This document shows positions 7,656 through 17,036 of a stretch of 64,000 nucleotides of DNA, one piece after another. The DNA is from Allobosea sp. LC85. Lineage in GTDB: Bacteria > Pseudomonadota > Alphaproteobacteria > Rhizobiales > Beijerinckiaceae. The stretch lies in NCBI RefSeq assembly GCF_000735605.1, contig NZ_JPKG01000033.1:124001-188000 (forward strand), written 5' to 3'. The translations under genes were made by a program, and so were the position numbers. The notes beneath the pieces are model-generated. The model made no database searches. It was given only the letters and a program-made list of their open reading frames with translations, and was not told the origin of the DNA. Numbering within the stretch: the first letter of the stretch is position 1; every line of letters starts with the position of its first letter.

Positions 7656-9326
7656 ATGATCGATAGCAAGGCAGGCAGCGGCGCCAGCCGCCGGGAACTT
7701 CTGGGCCTTGGCCTCGGCGCCGGAGCAGCCTCGCTGCTCGGCGGTTTTGGGGCGGCGCATGCGCAGGCGCGCCCATTGGTTCCGCCGCAAAAGCCGCGTG
7801 GCCAGGTGATCGCGGGGATCTCGCAGGAACCGACCGTGTTCAATCCGCTGATGCCGGGCAGCGAGGTCGACCAGGGCGTCTGGTGGCAGCTCTTCAACCC
7901 GCTCTGGTCGATCGATCCGCAGGGCAGGCTCGTCGCCGATCTCGCGAGCGAGGTTCCGAGCGTCGGGAATGGCGGGCTTTCCGCCGATGGGCTGGTCTGG
8001 AAGATCAAGCTGCGCCGGGACGTGAAATGGCATGACGGCACGCCGTTCACGGCCGAGGACGTCAAATACACGCTCGACCTGATCAATACGCCTGGCTTCA
8101 GGGTCCGCAACCGCGTCGGCCACAGCCTCGTCAGGGATATCGTCGTCGTTGCCCCCGACGAGATCCACTGGCGCATGGAAAGCGCCTATTCGCCCTATCT
8201 CTCGATCCTGGCGCTGACCTTCATCGTTCCCAGGCACATCCTGGAAAAGGCGCAGGATCCGAACACGGCGCCGTTCAACAGCGCACCCGTCGGCACCGGC
8301 GCCTTCCGCTGGGGCGAGCGCGTCGCGGGCGACCACCTGCTGCTCCAGGCCAACCCGGCCCATCACGGCGAGGGGCCCTATCTCGAGCGGGTCGTCTTCA
8401 AATACATCCCCGACCTGACGATGCTCTACACGCAGTTCCGGACCGGGCAGATCGACTATCTCGGGCTCGGCGGTATCTCCGCCCATTTCGTAAGGGAGGC
8501 GCAGGGCTTGCGCGGCCGCAAGCTCTCGCTCTCGCCGACCGCCTTCATCGAGCATATCGCGCTGAACCTCGAATTCGCGCCCTTCGCCGACAAGGCGGTC
8601 CGGGAGGCGCTCTATCTCGGCATGAACAAGCAGGCGCGGATCGAGGCCCTGTATTACGGCCTTCCGGTGCCGACCGAGTCCTTCCTGCCGCAGCAATCCT
8701 GGGCCTATGATTCAAGCCTGCCGGCGCAACGCCATGACCCGGCCAAGGCCAATGCGCTGCTCGATGCCGCCGGCTGGGCCCGCGGCTCCGACGGCATCCG
8801 CCAGAAGAACGGCGTGCGTCTCGAATTCGCCAACTCGACCACGGTCGGCAATCCCGGCCGCGAGCAGTCGCAGCAGCTCTTGATGCAGGATTGGCGGGCG
8901 ATCGGCGTCGGCCTGCGCATCAACAACATGCCGGGCGCGGTGATCTGGGGCGAATTCTGGCAGAAGTCGAAATTCGAATCCGTGATGGTCGGGTCCAACT
9001 TCATGCTCGGCAACGATCCGGACGTGACGCCGCGCTTCAGCAGCAAGGCGATCCCGGCCAAGGCCGGCAGCGGCCTGAACACCTATCAGTACCAGAACCC
9101 AGAGATCGACCGGCTGCTGGCCGAGGGCGCGAGCCAGTTCGACCAGACCCAGCGCAAGGCGACCTATGGCAAGATCCAGACGATCATCCGCGACGATCTC
9201 GTCCTGCTGCCGATCTATCAGACCGTGATGGCCGAAGGCATCAAGGACGGGCTGCAGGGCTTTGCCGCCAATATCAATTGCTCGTCGAATTGCTGGAACA
9301 TGCGCAGCTGGTTCTGGGCGTCGTGA
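7656..9326 (+). CDS. Peptide-type ABC transporter substrate-binding protein (SBP_bac_5)
   Basis: A 556-residue periplasmic binding protein of the DppA/OppA/NikA family (family 5). It has a twin-arginine signal (SRRELLGLGLGAGAASLLGG, cleavage near AHAQA), which suggests Tat export. Typical family segments include TVFNPLMPGSEVDQ, LVADLASEVPS, VKWHDGTPFTAEDVKYTL and a C-terminal domain with LLPIYQTVMAEG. It would bind an oligopeptide or similar ligand and hand it to the two permeases directly downstream (spacing 10 and 3 bases). It follows the D-amino-acid dehydrogenase by 63 bases, so ligands containing D-amino acids are a reasonable guess. The real ligand cannot be read from sequence. Confidence 0.9.
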   Translation: MIDSKAGSGASRRELLGLGLGAGAASLLGGFGAAHAQARPLVPPQKPRGQVIAGISQEPTVFNPLMPGSEVDQGVWWQLFNPLWSIDPQGRLVADLASEVPSVGNGGLSADGLVWKIKLRRDVKWHDGTPFTAEDVKYTLDLINTPGFRVRNRVGHSLVRDIVVVAPDEIHWRMESAYSPYLSILALTFIVPRHILEKAQDPNTAPFNSAPVGTGAFRWGERVAGDHLLLQANPAHHGEGPYLERVVFKYIPDLTMLYTQFRTGQIDYLGLGGISAHFVREAQGLRGRKLSLSPTAFIEHIALNLEFAPFADKAVREALYLGMNKQARIEALYYGLPVPTESFLPQQSWAYDSSLPAQRHDPAKANALLDAAGWARGSDGIRQKNGVRLEFANSTTVGNPGREQSQQLLMQDWRAIGVGLRINNMPGAVIWGEFWQKSKFESVMVGSNFMLGNDPDVTPRFSSKAIPAKAGSGLNTYQYQNPEIDRLLAEGASQFDQTQRKATYGKIQTIIRDDLVLLPIYQTVMAEGIKDGLQGFAANINCSSNCWNMRSWFWAS

Positions 9327-9336
9327 GCGGGCGCAG

Positions 9337-10287
9337 ATGATCCCCTTTCTCCTGAGGCGGCTCTGGCAGTCCCTCATCCTGCTGGCCATCGTCTCGATGA
9401 TCGGCTTCGCGATCCTCTATCTGGCGCCGGGCGGGCCGATGTCGCAATTCGCCCAATCCGCCCAGATGTCGCAGGAGGATCTCGACCGCATCGCCCGCCA
9501 GCTCGGCCTCGATCGGCCCCTGCCGGTGCAGTACTGGGACTGGCTGTTGCGCATGCTGAGCGGCGACTGGGGGCGCTCCTTCCGCGACAACAGCCCGGTC
9601 TGGAGCGTCATCGGCTCGCATCTGCGCGCCACGTTCGAGCTGATGGCGGTCTCGACGCTGATCGCCATAGCACTCGGCTGCTGGATCGGCATCCTGGGCG
9701 CGATCCGGCGCTATTCCATCTTCGACATGGTGGCGACGGTGGGCGCGATGGTGGCCCTCTCGATCCCGACCTTCTGGTTCGGGCTGATCGCGATCTACCT
9801 GTTCTCGGTCCAGCTCGGCTGGCTGCCGGCCGGCAATCGGCAGACCATCGGCGACGGCTCCTTTCTCGATGTCGCGCATCATCTCATCGCGCCGGCGCTC
9901 GTCCTGGCGCTGGTCGAGACCGCGATCTGGGCCAGGTTCATGCGCTCGGCCATGCTCGACGTGATCGGCCAGGGCTATATCCGGACCGCGCGCGCCAAAG
10001 GGCTGCCGGAGCGGGCGGTGCTGCGCGGCCATGCGATGCGCAATGCCCTGCTTCCGCTCATCACCCTTGCGGGCCTGCAATTCCCGACGCTGCTCGGCGG
10101 CGCCCTGGTGACCGAGACGGTCTTCACCTGGCCGGGAATGGGGCGGCTCTTCCTCGATTCCGTGGAATACCGCGACTATCCCGTGGTCATGGGCATCCTG
10201 ATGTTCTCGGCCGTGATGGTCCTGCTCGGGTCGCTGCTGGCCGACATGCTCTACGCGGTGGCTGATCCGCGCATCCGGATGGGGTGA
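9337..10287 (+). CDS. ABC transporter permease, DppB/OppB type
   Basis: A 316-residue inner-membrane permease with about six spans. It shows the family start (FLLRRLWQSLILLAIVSMIG), the periplasmic loop after the first span (LAPGGPMSQF), the LGLDRPLPVQYWDWL stretch, and the cytoplasmic EAA loop ARAKGLPERAVLRGHAMRNA that contacts an ATPase. ATG at 9337, preceded by GAGCGGGCG, begins right at the first helix; it starts 10 bases after the binding protein stops. It pairs with the next permease. Confidence 0.92.
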   Translation: MIPFLLRRLWQSLILLAIVSMIGFAILYLAPGGPMSQFAQSAQMSQEDLDRIARQLGLDRPLPVQYWDWLLRMLSGDWGRSFRDNSPVWSVIGSHLRATFELMAVSTLIAIALGCWIGILGAIRRYSIFDMVATVGAMVALSIPTFWFGLIAIYLFSVQLGWLPAGNRQTIGDGSFLDVAHHLIAPALVLALVETAIWARFMRSAMLDVIGQGYIRTARAKGLPERAVLRGHAMRNALLPLITLAGLQFPTLLGGALVTETVFTWPGMGRLFLDSVEYRDYPVVMGILMFSAVMVLLGSLLADMLYAVADPRIRMG

Positions 10288-10290
10288 GCC

Positions 10291-11181
10291 ATGACCGACG
10301 CAGCAAGCCTGATCGACTTGGCCGACACCCGCGCGGGAAGCGAGCACAAGAGCGCCTGGACCCGCTTCAGGCGCCACAAGCTGGCGATGGCGGGGGCAGC
10401 CACCATCGCGATCCTGGTGCTGGGCTCCTTTCTCGGGCCCTATCTCCTGCCCTTCGACGACACCCATATCGACGTGCTGCATCGCTTTGCGCCGCCGCTC
10501 TCGGGCGCCCATGTTCTCGGCACCGACGAGCTCGGCCGCGATATCCTCGCCCGGCTGATGATGGGCGGGCGGATCTCGCTCGCGATCGGCTTCACCGCCA
10601 TGGCGATCGCGATCGCGGCCGGGACCGGGGTCGGGATGATCGCGGGCTATTATGGCGGCATCCTCGGCTCGCTCTTGATGCGCTTCGTCGATGCGATCCT
10701 GTGCTTTCCGACGATCTTCCTGCTCCTGGCGCTGGCCGCGCTGGTCAAGCCCGGCCTGCTCTCGATGACGCTGCTGATCGCGGCGACGTCCTGGATGAAT
10801 GTCGCACGCATCGTCGAGGCGCAGATCAGGGCGCTGCGCGACCAGGATTACGCGGTCGCGGCCAGGGCGATGGGGGCGTCGAGCCTGCGGATCATGTGGC
10901 GCAACCTCCTGCCCAATGCGGTGGCGTCGATCGTCGTCGCCGCCACGCTCAATGTCGCCAAGGCGATCCTGCTCGAATCCTATGTCAGCTTTCTCGGCTA
11001 CGGCATCCAGCCGCCGAGCGCGAGCTGGGGCAACATGCTCAACAATGCCCAGATCTACCTGTCGAGCGCGCCCTGGCTTGCCATCATGCCGGGTCTCGCC
11101 ATTACACTCGCGGTCACCAGCTTCAATTTCGTTGGTGATGGCCTGAGGGATGCCCTCGACCCGCGCATGGAGATCAGCTGA
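10291..11181 (+). CDS. ABC transporter permease, DppC/OppC type
   Basis: A 296-residue permease partner of the DppB-type protein, three bases downstream. The cytoplasmic start leads into the first helix (AMAGAATIAILVLGSFLGPY); HVLGTDELGRDILARLMMGG is the hallmark DppC motif; the EAA loop is VAARAMGASSLRIMWRNLLP; and the C-terminus ends FVGDGLRDALDPRMEIS, also typical. No DppD/DppF ATPase genes follow: the next gene is a LysR regulator. The transporter must therefore borrow ATPases encoded elsewhere, or this operon has lost them. Confidence 0.92.
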   Translation: MTDAASLIDLADTRAGSEHKSAWTRFRRHKLAMAGAATIAILVLGSFLGPYLLPFDDTHIDVLHRFAPPLSGAHVLGTDELGRDILARLMMGGRISLAIGFTAMAIAIAAGTGVGMIAGYYGGILGSLLMRFVDAILCFPTIFLLLALAALVKPGLLSMTLLIAATSWMNVARIVEAQIRALRDQDYAVAARAMGASSLRIMWRNLLPNAVASIVVAATLNVAKAILLESYVSFLGYGIQPPSASWGNMLNNAQIYLSSAPWLAIMPGLAITLAVTSFNFVGDGLRDALDPRMEIS

Positions 11182-11263
11182 AGACATCGCCCGGGCGTGG
11201 TGACGCCCTCTGGCGCGGCCGGCAGCGGCCGGCTGCGCGACACGAACAAGGCAGGAGGTCGTC

Positions 11264-12166
11264 TTGACCCGCAGGCTCCCCTCATTGAATGCGCTGCGCT
11301 GCTTCGAGATCGTGGCGGCCGAGCTCAGCATCAAGAAGGCCGCGCTCGCCCTGCATGTCAGCGAGAGCGCGGTCAGCCGCCAGGTCCGCATCCTGGAGGA
11401 GCAGCTTGGCGCCCAGCTCTTCCAGCGCAATCACAACGGCCTGGAGATCACCGATGCCGGCCAGCGGCTCGCGGTCAGCGTCAAGGAGGCGTTCGACCAT
11501 ATCGCCAACGCGGTGAACCCGTTCCAGAACGACCGCGAGGCGGTGACGATCAAGGTGCTGCCGACCTTCGCGCTGCGCTGGCTGCTGCCGCGGCTGCGCT
11601 CGTTCCAGGAGCGGCACCCGCTGATCAAGGTGAATGTCCAGACGCGCCTGAACGACATGACGCTGAACGACACCGATGCCGATCTCGGCATCCGCTATGG
11701 CGTCGGCAACTGGCCGCGCGACTACACGACCGAACTCTACGCCGAATGGATTCTCCCGGTCTGCGCGCCGGGCTATCTCGCCGGGCGGCAGGCCAGCGAG
11801 ACCGACCTGGCCCAGGCGACGCTGCTCCACCCCTTGCCCGATCGGCAGGACTGGGCGACCTGGACGGAGAAATCAGGCGCGAGCCTCGATCCGCGCAGCG
11901 GCCTCGATTTCGATGCCCTCGACATGGCGCTCAGCGCCGCCGAAGCCGGGCTCGGGGTCGCCATGACCGATGTCGTGCTGGCCCATGAGGCGATTCAGGC
12001 CGGCAGGCTTGTCGTGCCGCTGCGCAAGGCGGTGCCGACCGGCGCCTCCTATTACCTCGTCCGCCCGCCCGACATGCGGCGCCGGCGCGAGGTCAAGCTG
12101 GTCGATGAATGGATCTGCGACGAAATCTCGTCCGCGCGCGACCTCGTTCGCCTCTACGCCGCCTGA
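11264..12166 (+). CDS. LysR-family regulator, GcvA-like
   Basis: A 300-residue LysR regulator of the GcvA/AmpR subgroup (start MTRRLPSLNALRCFEIVAAE). The helix-turn-helix spans residues about 20-50 (LALHVSESAVSRQVRILEEQ), then LFQRNHNGLEITDAG. The effector-binding domain has the GcvA pattern DADLGIRYGVGNWP and a C-terminal GLGVAMTDVVLAHEAI stretch. TTG at 11264 is the start, with GGAGG six bases upstream. It is 82 bases downstream of the permease genes and is probably the local regulator of the divergent amino-acid locus, with the inverted repeat at 6233-6385 as a candidate site. That link is inferred. Confidence 0.9.
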   Translation: MTRRLPSLNALRCFEIVAAELSIKKAALALHVSESAVSRQVRILEEQLGAQLFQRNHNGLEITDAGQRLAVSVKEAFDHIANAVNPFQNDREAVTIKVLPTFALRWLLPRLRSFQERHPLIKVNVQTRLNDMTLNDTDADLGIRYGVGNWPRDYTTELYAEWILPVCAPGYLAGRQASETDLAQATLLHPLPDRQDWATWTEKSGASLDPRSGLDFDALDMALSAAEAGLGVAMTDVVLAHEAIQAGRLVVPLRKAVPTGASYYLVRPPDMRRRREVKLVDEWICDEISSARDLVRLYAA

Positions 12167-12211
12167 CGGCGCGCCCGCCCACCCGATCCGCGGGGCTGCC
12201 TCTGATTTTGT

Positions 12212-12247
12212 CCGGGCCGATTGCAAAAATTGAAATCGACTGGCCCG
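12212..12247. terminator. Hairpin downstream of the GcvA-like regulator
   Basis: An interrupted stem: ccgggc-cgatt (12212-12222) pairs with aatcg and, after a three-base bulge, gcccgg, closing near 12247. The loop is A-rich. No run of T follows, so it may be a Rho-dependent end or an mRNA-protecting hairpin. Its right arm carries the same aattgaaatcgac core as the arms of the inverted repeat near 6.3 kb. Confidence 0.45.
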
Positions 12248-12547
12248 GGGAATCCGGTGTGGGTGCCGTTCGGCCGCGACCTGCGGGTCCGTGCCGGAGC
12301 GCATGATCCGTTTCAGGCTGAGATTGGCTCGCGTTAAGTTGTTGTTTTGTCTGATTTATTTTTGCGAATTGAAGTCATATTTGAATTAGTCGAAAGTAAT
12401 TATATATATTCTCAATGATATTCGAAATGTATATTTGCATCTATGTTTCGCGTTATTGACCAGAGAAATGGATTGATCGATACGAGGCCTCATGATCTGC
12501 GCCGCTATTAATCGGCGTTGCATGTTCTGATTTTTCATGAGGGCGTG
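12248..12547 (+). promoter_or_regulatory. AT-rich control region before the TonB receptor
   Basis: From about 12330 to 12450 the DNA is unusually AT-rich (for example taattatatatattctc), in contrast to the GC-rich genes around it. It lies directly before a TonB-dependent siderophore receptor, so an iron-responsive promoter is expected. In Hyphomicrobiales this is normally controlled by RirA, Irr or Fur; I cannot match any of their boxes with confidence. No gene is visible. Confidence 0.5.
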
Positions 12548-14716
12548 ATGAAGCTTCGAAACGATCGAATGATGAACTGCGTGATCCCGGCGCTGCTGGG
12601 CGTGGGGATGGTCGGCCTGGAAGCAACCGGCGCCCTGGCTCAGGGCGCGGCGCCGACACGCGTGCAGCTCGACGAGATCGTCGTCGAGGGGCAGGGGACG
12701 AAGGGCGAAGTCCCGCCTCCCTTTGCCGGTGGCCAAGTGGCGCAGGGCGGCAGGCTCGGCCTGCTCGGCAATACCGAGATCCTGAAATCCCCGTTCAACA
12801 TGACGAGCTACACGGCAGCCCTGATCCGGAACCTGCAGGCGGCGACGGTCGCCGAGGCGCTGATCCTCGATCCCTCGGTGCGCAGTTCGCACCCCTCGGG
12901 CGGAATCGTGGATTCGTTCAACATCCGCGGCTTTCCGATCTCGGAAGGCAATAATGGCGAGTTCGCCTTCGATGGCGTCTTCGGCGTCGCCCCGAACTAT
13001 CGCGTCTTCACCGACTATGCCGAGCGGATCGAGGTCCTGAGGGGCCCCGCGGCGGCGCTCGGCGGCATCGCCCCGAACGGCGGCATCGGCGGCCTCATCA
13101 ACGTGGTGCCGAAGCGGGCGGAGGGCGATCTCACCCGGATCGGCGCGGAGCTCGCGTCAAAAGCCTATGGCGGCGCCACGTTCGACGTCGCAAGGCGCTA
13201 CGGCGCCGGCCGCGAGTTCGGTGTCCGGGTCAATGGCAGCCTGCGCGGCGGCGATACCGCCGTCGACCGGCAGTATAACGGCACGGGCATCGGCTCGCTC
13301 GCGCTCGACTACCAGGGCGAGCGCTTCCGCAGCTGGCTCTATGTTCTGGCCCAGCGCGATTACTGGGACGCGCCGACGCGGCCCTTCCTGGCCAGCCCCG
13401 GCGTTCCGGTGCCGGCGGCCCCGAGCGGACGTCGCAACGTGATCCAGCCCTGGGAGCATTCGCGGATCGACGATGGTTCGGTCTTGTTGAAGAATGAATA
13501 CGATCTCACTGATAATGTGACATTATTCGGCAATGTCGGGGGCTCCCAATCCCATGTCGACCGGTTCTTCGGCAACGGGCCGCTGCCGACGATCCTGAAC
13601 GGCCGAGGCGATGTCACCTACACCCCGCAATATCTCGATCTGGCGATCGGCCGGCAGATCTATGACGGCGGCGTCCGGGCCCGCTTCGAGACGGGCTTCG
13701 TCAAGCATGAGCTGACCTTCCAGGCGTCTTATTATCACGACGAGATCGAGCGGGCGCTGACCGCCGGCCGGGCCGTGAGCTCGAACATCTACGCCCCCGT
13801 CTTGACTGAGCCGCAATTTGCGACCCGCGTCCCCCGTGCGCGAACCTCGGACAGCGACCTCACCAGCGTCGCGCTGGCCGATACGCTGTCCATCCTGGAC
13901 GAGCGTGTCCTGCTGACGCTGGGGGTGCGCCGTCAATCGGTGGAGACGAATAATTACTCGACCACGACCGGCGCCGTGACCTCGTCCTATGACGAGCAGG
14001 CGACGACGCCGGTGGTCGGCCTCGTGTTGCGTCCGCTGAACAATGTCTCGCTCTACGCGAACTATATCGAGGGGCTGAGCCGCGGCGATGTCGCGCCGAC
14101 CAATGCGACCAATGCCGGCGAGGCCTTCGCGCCCTATCGCGCAAAGCAGTACGAGGCCGGCGTGAAGGCGCAGTTCGGCACGTTCGGCGCCGGCATCAGC
14201 GCGTTCCAGATCAGCAAGCCGAGTGCCGAGCTGAGCAGCAGCGGAGCCTTTACCGTGAGCGGGGAGCAGCGCGTGCGCGGCCTCGAGCTCAACCTCTACG
14301 GGGAACTCACCCCCGAACTGCGACTGCTTGGCGGTGCGACGCTGCTGGACGGCGAACTGACGAAGACGGCGGTCGCGGCCAATCTCGGCAACCGGCCGAT
14401 CGGCGTTCCCTCGATGCAGCTCAATCTCGGCGCCGAATGGGATCTGCCCTGGGTGAGAGGGCTGACCCTGACGGGCGCGCTGATCCACACCGGCAAGCAG
14501 TTCATCAACACCGCCAACAGCCAGTCGCTGCCCGACTGGACGCGGGTCGATCTCGGCGCGCGCTATGCAACCGAGATCGCCGGGCGCAAGACAACCTTCC
14601 GCGCCACCGTCCAGAACGTCGCCGATGCCAAGTACTGGTCGAGCGTCGCCTCGTTCGGGACGTTCTATGCGGGCGCGCCGCGCACCTTCCGGCTCTCGAT
14701 GTCGGTCGATCTGTGA
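12548..14716 (+). CDS. TonB-dependent siderophore receptor
   Basis: A 722-residue outer-membrane receptor. A signal peptide covers residues 1 to about 32 (IPALLGVGMVGLEATGALAQ), followed by a likely TonB box (LDEIVVEGQG), the plug domain (AATVAEALILDPSVR; FNIRGFPI; IEVLRGPAAALGG) and a 22-strand barrel to the end (RTFRLSMSVDL). The plug motifs are those of FhuA/FpvA-type siderophore receptors. ATG at 12548 has GAGGG four bases upstream; an earlier ATG at 12518 in frame lacks one. It imports a ferric siderophore using TonB-ExbBD energy. The periplasmic binding protein that follows overlaps its stop by one base, so the pair is co-translated. The siderophore is unknown. Confidence 0.93.
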   Translation: MKLRNDRMMNCVIPALLGVGMVGLEATGALAQGAAPTRVQLDEIVVEGQGTKGEVPPPFAGGQVAQGGRLGLLGNTEILKSPFNMTSYTAALIRNLQAATVAEALILDPSVRSSHPSGGIVDSFNIRGFPISEGNNGEFAFDGVFGVAPNYRVFTDYAERIEVLRGPAAALGGIAPNGGIGGLINVVPKRAEGDLTRIGAELASKAYGGATFDVARRYGAGREFGVRVNGSLRGGDTAVDRQYNGTGIGSLALDYQGERFRSWLYVLAQRDYWDAPTRPFLASPGVPVPAAPSGRRNVIQPWEHSRIDDGSVLLKNEYDLTDNVTLFGNVGGSQSHVDRFFGNGPLPTILNGRGDVTYTPQYLDLAIGRQIYDGGVRARFETGFVKHELTFQASYYHDEIERALTAGRAVSSNIYAPVLTEPQFATRVPRARTSDSDLTSVALADTLSILDERVLLTLGVRRQSVETNNYSTTTGAVTSSYDEQATTPVVGLVLRPLNNVSLYANYIEGLSRGDVAPTNATNAGEAFAPYRAKQYEAGVKAQFGTFGAGISAFQISKPSAELSSSGAFTVSGEQRVRGLELNLYGELTPELRLLGGATLLDGELTKTAVAANLGNRPIGVPSMQLNLGAEWDLPWVRGLTLTGALIHTGKQFINTANSQSLPDWTRVDLGARYATEIAGRKTTFRATVQNVADAKYWSSVASFGTFYAGAPRTFRLSMSVDL

Positions 14717-15927
14717 TGAGCGCTCGCGGCGGAAGCCATCGGCGCCCCAGCATCGACGCATGCGGGCGGGCGCTCGCGGCGCTCCTGTGCCGCCTCGTCC
14801 TGGCGCTCCTGGTGATCACCGGGGGCGCACCGGCATGGGCCGAGTCGGTCGCCGTGACCGATGTGCTCGGGCGCGTCGTCACGGTGACGGTTCCGGTCCA
14901 GCGCGTGATCCTCGGCGAGGGGCGGCAGATCCACGCCATCGCCGCGCTCGACCGGGACGCGCCGTTCCGCCGGATCGTCGGCTGGCGCGACGATCTGCAA
15001 AAGGCCGATCCGGACAGCTACCGCGGCTATGTCGGGCGCTATCCCGCTATCGCGGCGCTGCCGGCGCTCGGGGCCATGAGCGAGGGCAATCTCGATATCG
15101 AGACGGTGATCGCCCTGAAGCCGGATGTGCTGTTCCTCAATGTCGAAGCCGAGATCGCAAGCGCGGAGACGAAGCTCGTCGAAAAGCTCGCTTCCGTCGG
15201 CATTCCCGTGGTTTATGTCGATTTCCGCCACGCACCCTTCGTGAACACGGAACCGTCGCTGCGGCTGATGGGCCGCCTGTTCGGCCGGTCGGAGGTCGCC
15301 GAGGAGCTCATCGCATTTCGCGCCCGCGAGATCGCGCGCGTCACCGATCGGCTGGCCGGGCTGGCCGATCTCAAGCGGCCGCTTGTCATGGTCGACCGGA
15401 TTCCGGGCTATTCCGACGATTGCTGCATGACCTTCGGGCCGGAGAATTTCGGCAGGATGGTCGAGATCGCCGGCGGACGGAACCTCGGCAGCCTCGTCCT
15501 GCCCGGAACCTTCGGCACGGCAAACCCCGAGACGATCATCGCCATGAACCCCGATGTGGTGATCGCGACCGGCGGCAACTGGGGGGCGCTGGCGCCGGGC
15601 GGGGCCTGGGTCGGGCTCGGACCGGGCGCGGATCTCACGGAGGCGAAGCGGAAGCTCGCCAATCTCGCGAAACGCCCGGCCTTCGCTCATACGGCTGCGG
15701 TGACGAGCGGCCGCGTCCACGCGATCTGGCATCAGTTCTACAACAACCCCTATCAGTTCGTGGCGATCCAGAGGATCGCCCGCTGGCTCCATCCGGAGCT
15801 GTTCGCCGATCTCGATCCCGAGGCGACGCTGCGGGAGCTGCATGAGCGCTTCCTGCCGCTGCCCTACCAGCCGGGCTACTGGGTCGAGCTTGGCGGGGAG
15901 GGAGGAGCCGGTCCGGCAGCGCGCTGA
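14716..15927 (+). CDS. Iron-siderophore ABC transporter substrate-binding protein
   Basis: A 403-residue periplasmic protein of the FepB/BtuF class (family 8). It starts with a signal peptide (ALLCRLVLALLVITGGAPAWA, about residues 21-41) and then the typical first strand VTDVLGRVVTVTVPVQRVI. Two alpha/beta lobes with IETVIALKPDVLFLN and PETIIAMNPDVVIATGG are characteristic. ATG at 14716 shares its A with the receptor's TGA stop, so translation is coupled. The C-terminus ends with LPYQPGYWVELGG. Permease and ATPase genes are absent downstream, so it must work with a transporter encoded elsewhere. Iron-siderophore binding is inferred from the receptor next door. Confidence 0.9.
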   Translation: MSARGGSHRRPSIDACGRALAALLCRLVLALLVITGGAPAWAESVAVTDVLGRVVTVTVPVQRVILGEGRQIHAIAALDRDAPFRRIVGWRDDLQKADPDSYRGYVGRYPAIAALPALGAMSEGNLDIETVIALKPDVLFLNVEAEIASAETKLVEKLASVGIPVVYVDFRHAPFVNTEPSLRLMGRLFGRSEVAEELIAFRAREIARVTDRLAGLADLKRPLVMVDRIPGYSDDCCMTFGPENFGRMVEIAGGRNLGSLVLPGTFGTANPETIIAMNPDVVIATGGNWGALAPGGAWVGLGPGADLTEAKRKLANLAKRPAFAHTAAVTSGRVHAIWHQFYNNPYQFVAIQRIARWLHPELFADLDPEATLRELHERFLPLPYQPGYWVELGGEGGAGPAAR

Positions 15928-15994
15928 GCCGGCCATAAGCGGACACGACAAAATCGGGCGGCGCAGCCCGTCATTCGCAGCCTCCGCCGACCGG

Positions 15995-16714
15995 TCACGT
16001 GACGTGAAAATCCACGCCCGCCAGTTCCATGTCGAGACGGCGGGCGACGCCTTGAGAGGCGATATTGTCCCATGACGTGCTGTAGAATGGCGCCGCGCCC
16101 AGCGAACGGACGGCTCGTGCCCAGGCGGCGACCGCCTGCGCGGCATGACCGCTTCGGCGATGATCGGCATGGGTCTCCACCCCCGCGCAATGCACCGCTG
16201 CCGTGATGCGAACGCTTGCACAGATCGATACGGCGCGGCCTTCCTTCACCACGGCGAGAAAGGGCTGCCGATGCGGGATGTCGGGGAGCCAATCCTCAAA
16301 TCCGTCCTGCAGCAGAGCGGCGTTCTCAGGGGTGACGAGGGTCGCCGTCGCGGCGGGGAAGGGATCCCGGACCGCCCGATAGGAGGGGCCGGACCAGAGC
16401 TTTTCGACGGCTGCGTGCTCGGCCAGGATCTCGAGATAGCGGTCGCGGTGGACCGGCTGCTTCTCAAAGGCCCGGTCCAGCGGTTCGGTGCGGCATAACT
16501 CGCCAAGGCGGGACACGACCTCCTCCGGCACATCTGTCCGGCAGCGAAAGATCGGACCCTGCGCCGTTCGCATCAGATGGAATCGAGGGGCCGGCCGCCA
16601 GTCCCATTCATTGGTGCAGACAAGGCGACCGTTCGGATCGGTGCAGTAGAGTGCATCCAGGCGCTTCAGGAAAAGATCATCGGGAGTGCGAGGCTGGTCC
16701 GACATTCCCATCAT
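15995..16714 (-). CDS. GNAT-family N-acetyltransferase
   Basis: About 239 residues; the acetyltransferase fold occupies the C-terminal half. The acetyl-CoA-binding motif is VETHADHRRSGHAAQAVAAW (a degenerate R/Q-x-x-G-x-A loop), followed by the motif-B strand and helix FYSTSWDNIASQGVARRL, where the Asn/Ser pattern is typical of GNATs. The N-terminal 120 residues look like the extra domain of a subgroup that includes self-acetylating or tRNA-derived GNATs, but I cannot name it. Several start codons sit close together (GTG at 16738, ATG at 16714, 16711 and 16705); none has a strong ribosome site. It faces the iron-binding protein convergently. Substrate unknown. Confidence 0.75.
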   Translation of the reverse strand: MMGMSDQPRTPDDLFLKRLDALYCTDPNGRLVCTNEWDWRPAPRFHLMRTAQGPIFRCRTDVPEEVVSRLGELCRTEPLDRAFEKQPVHRDRYLEILAEHAAVEKLWSGPSYRAVRDPFPAATATLVTPENAALLQDGFEDWLPDIPHRQPFLAVVKEGRAVSICASVRITAAVHCAGVETHADHRRSGHAAQAVAAWARAVRSLGAAPFYSTSWDNIASQGVARRLDMELAGVDFHVT

Positions 16715-17036
16715 TCTATGAAAATGTGCAGCCGGCACAATGATTTCGATGCAATATTGGTCAGTATTGCAACTCAGGGTCGTGCGAGGGGCGGGCGCGG
16801 GCCTGGCGGCCCAGGTCCGTCTCAGCCAGGCTCACGTCTGCGTGAGGATGTAACCAAACCTCCCCGCCGCGCGATCTTTCCCCGAAAGCCGCCTGGGGCG
16901 GCTGCGGCGGAGCGACGCGATGCGCCACGAAACGATGCCATCGGCCCGCAGCGCGGGTGCGGTCCATGACGATCTGGTCGCCGGCGGTGCCGGAAGCGCG
17001 CTCGTCCTGAACATCGACAGTGAAGGGAGAAACGCC

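Noticed and set aside
12330..12450. Fur or Irr box before the TonB receptor
   Set aside because: The AT-rich DNA contains only partial matches that I could not tell from chance.
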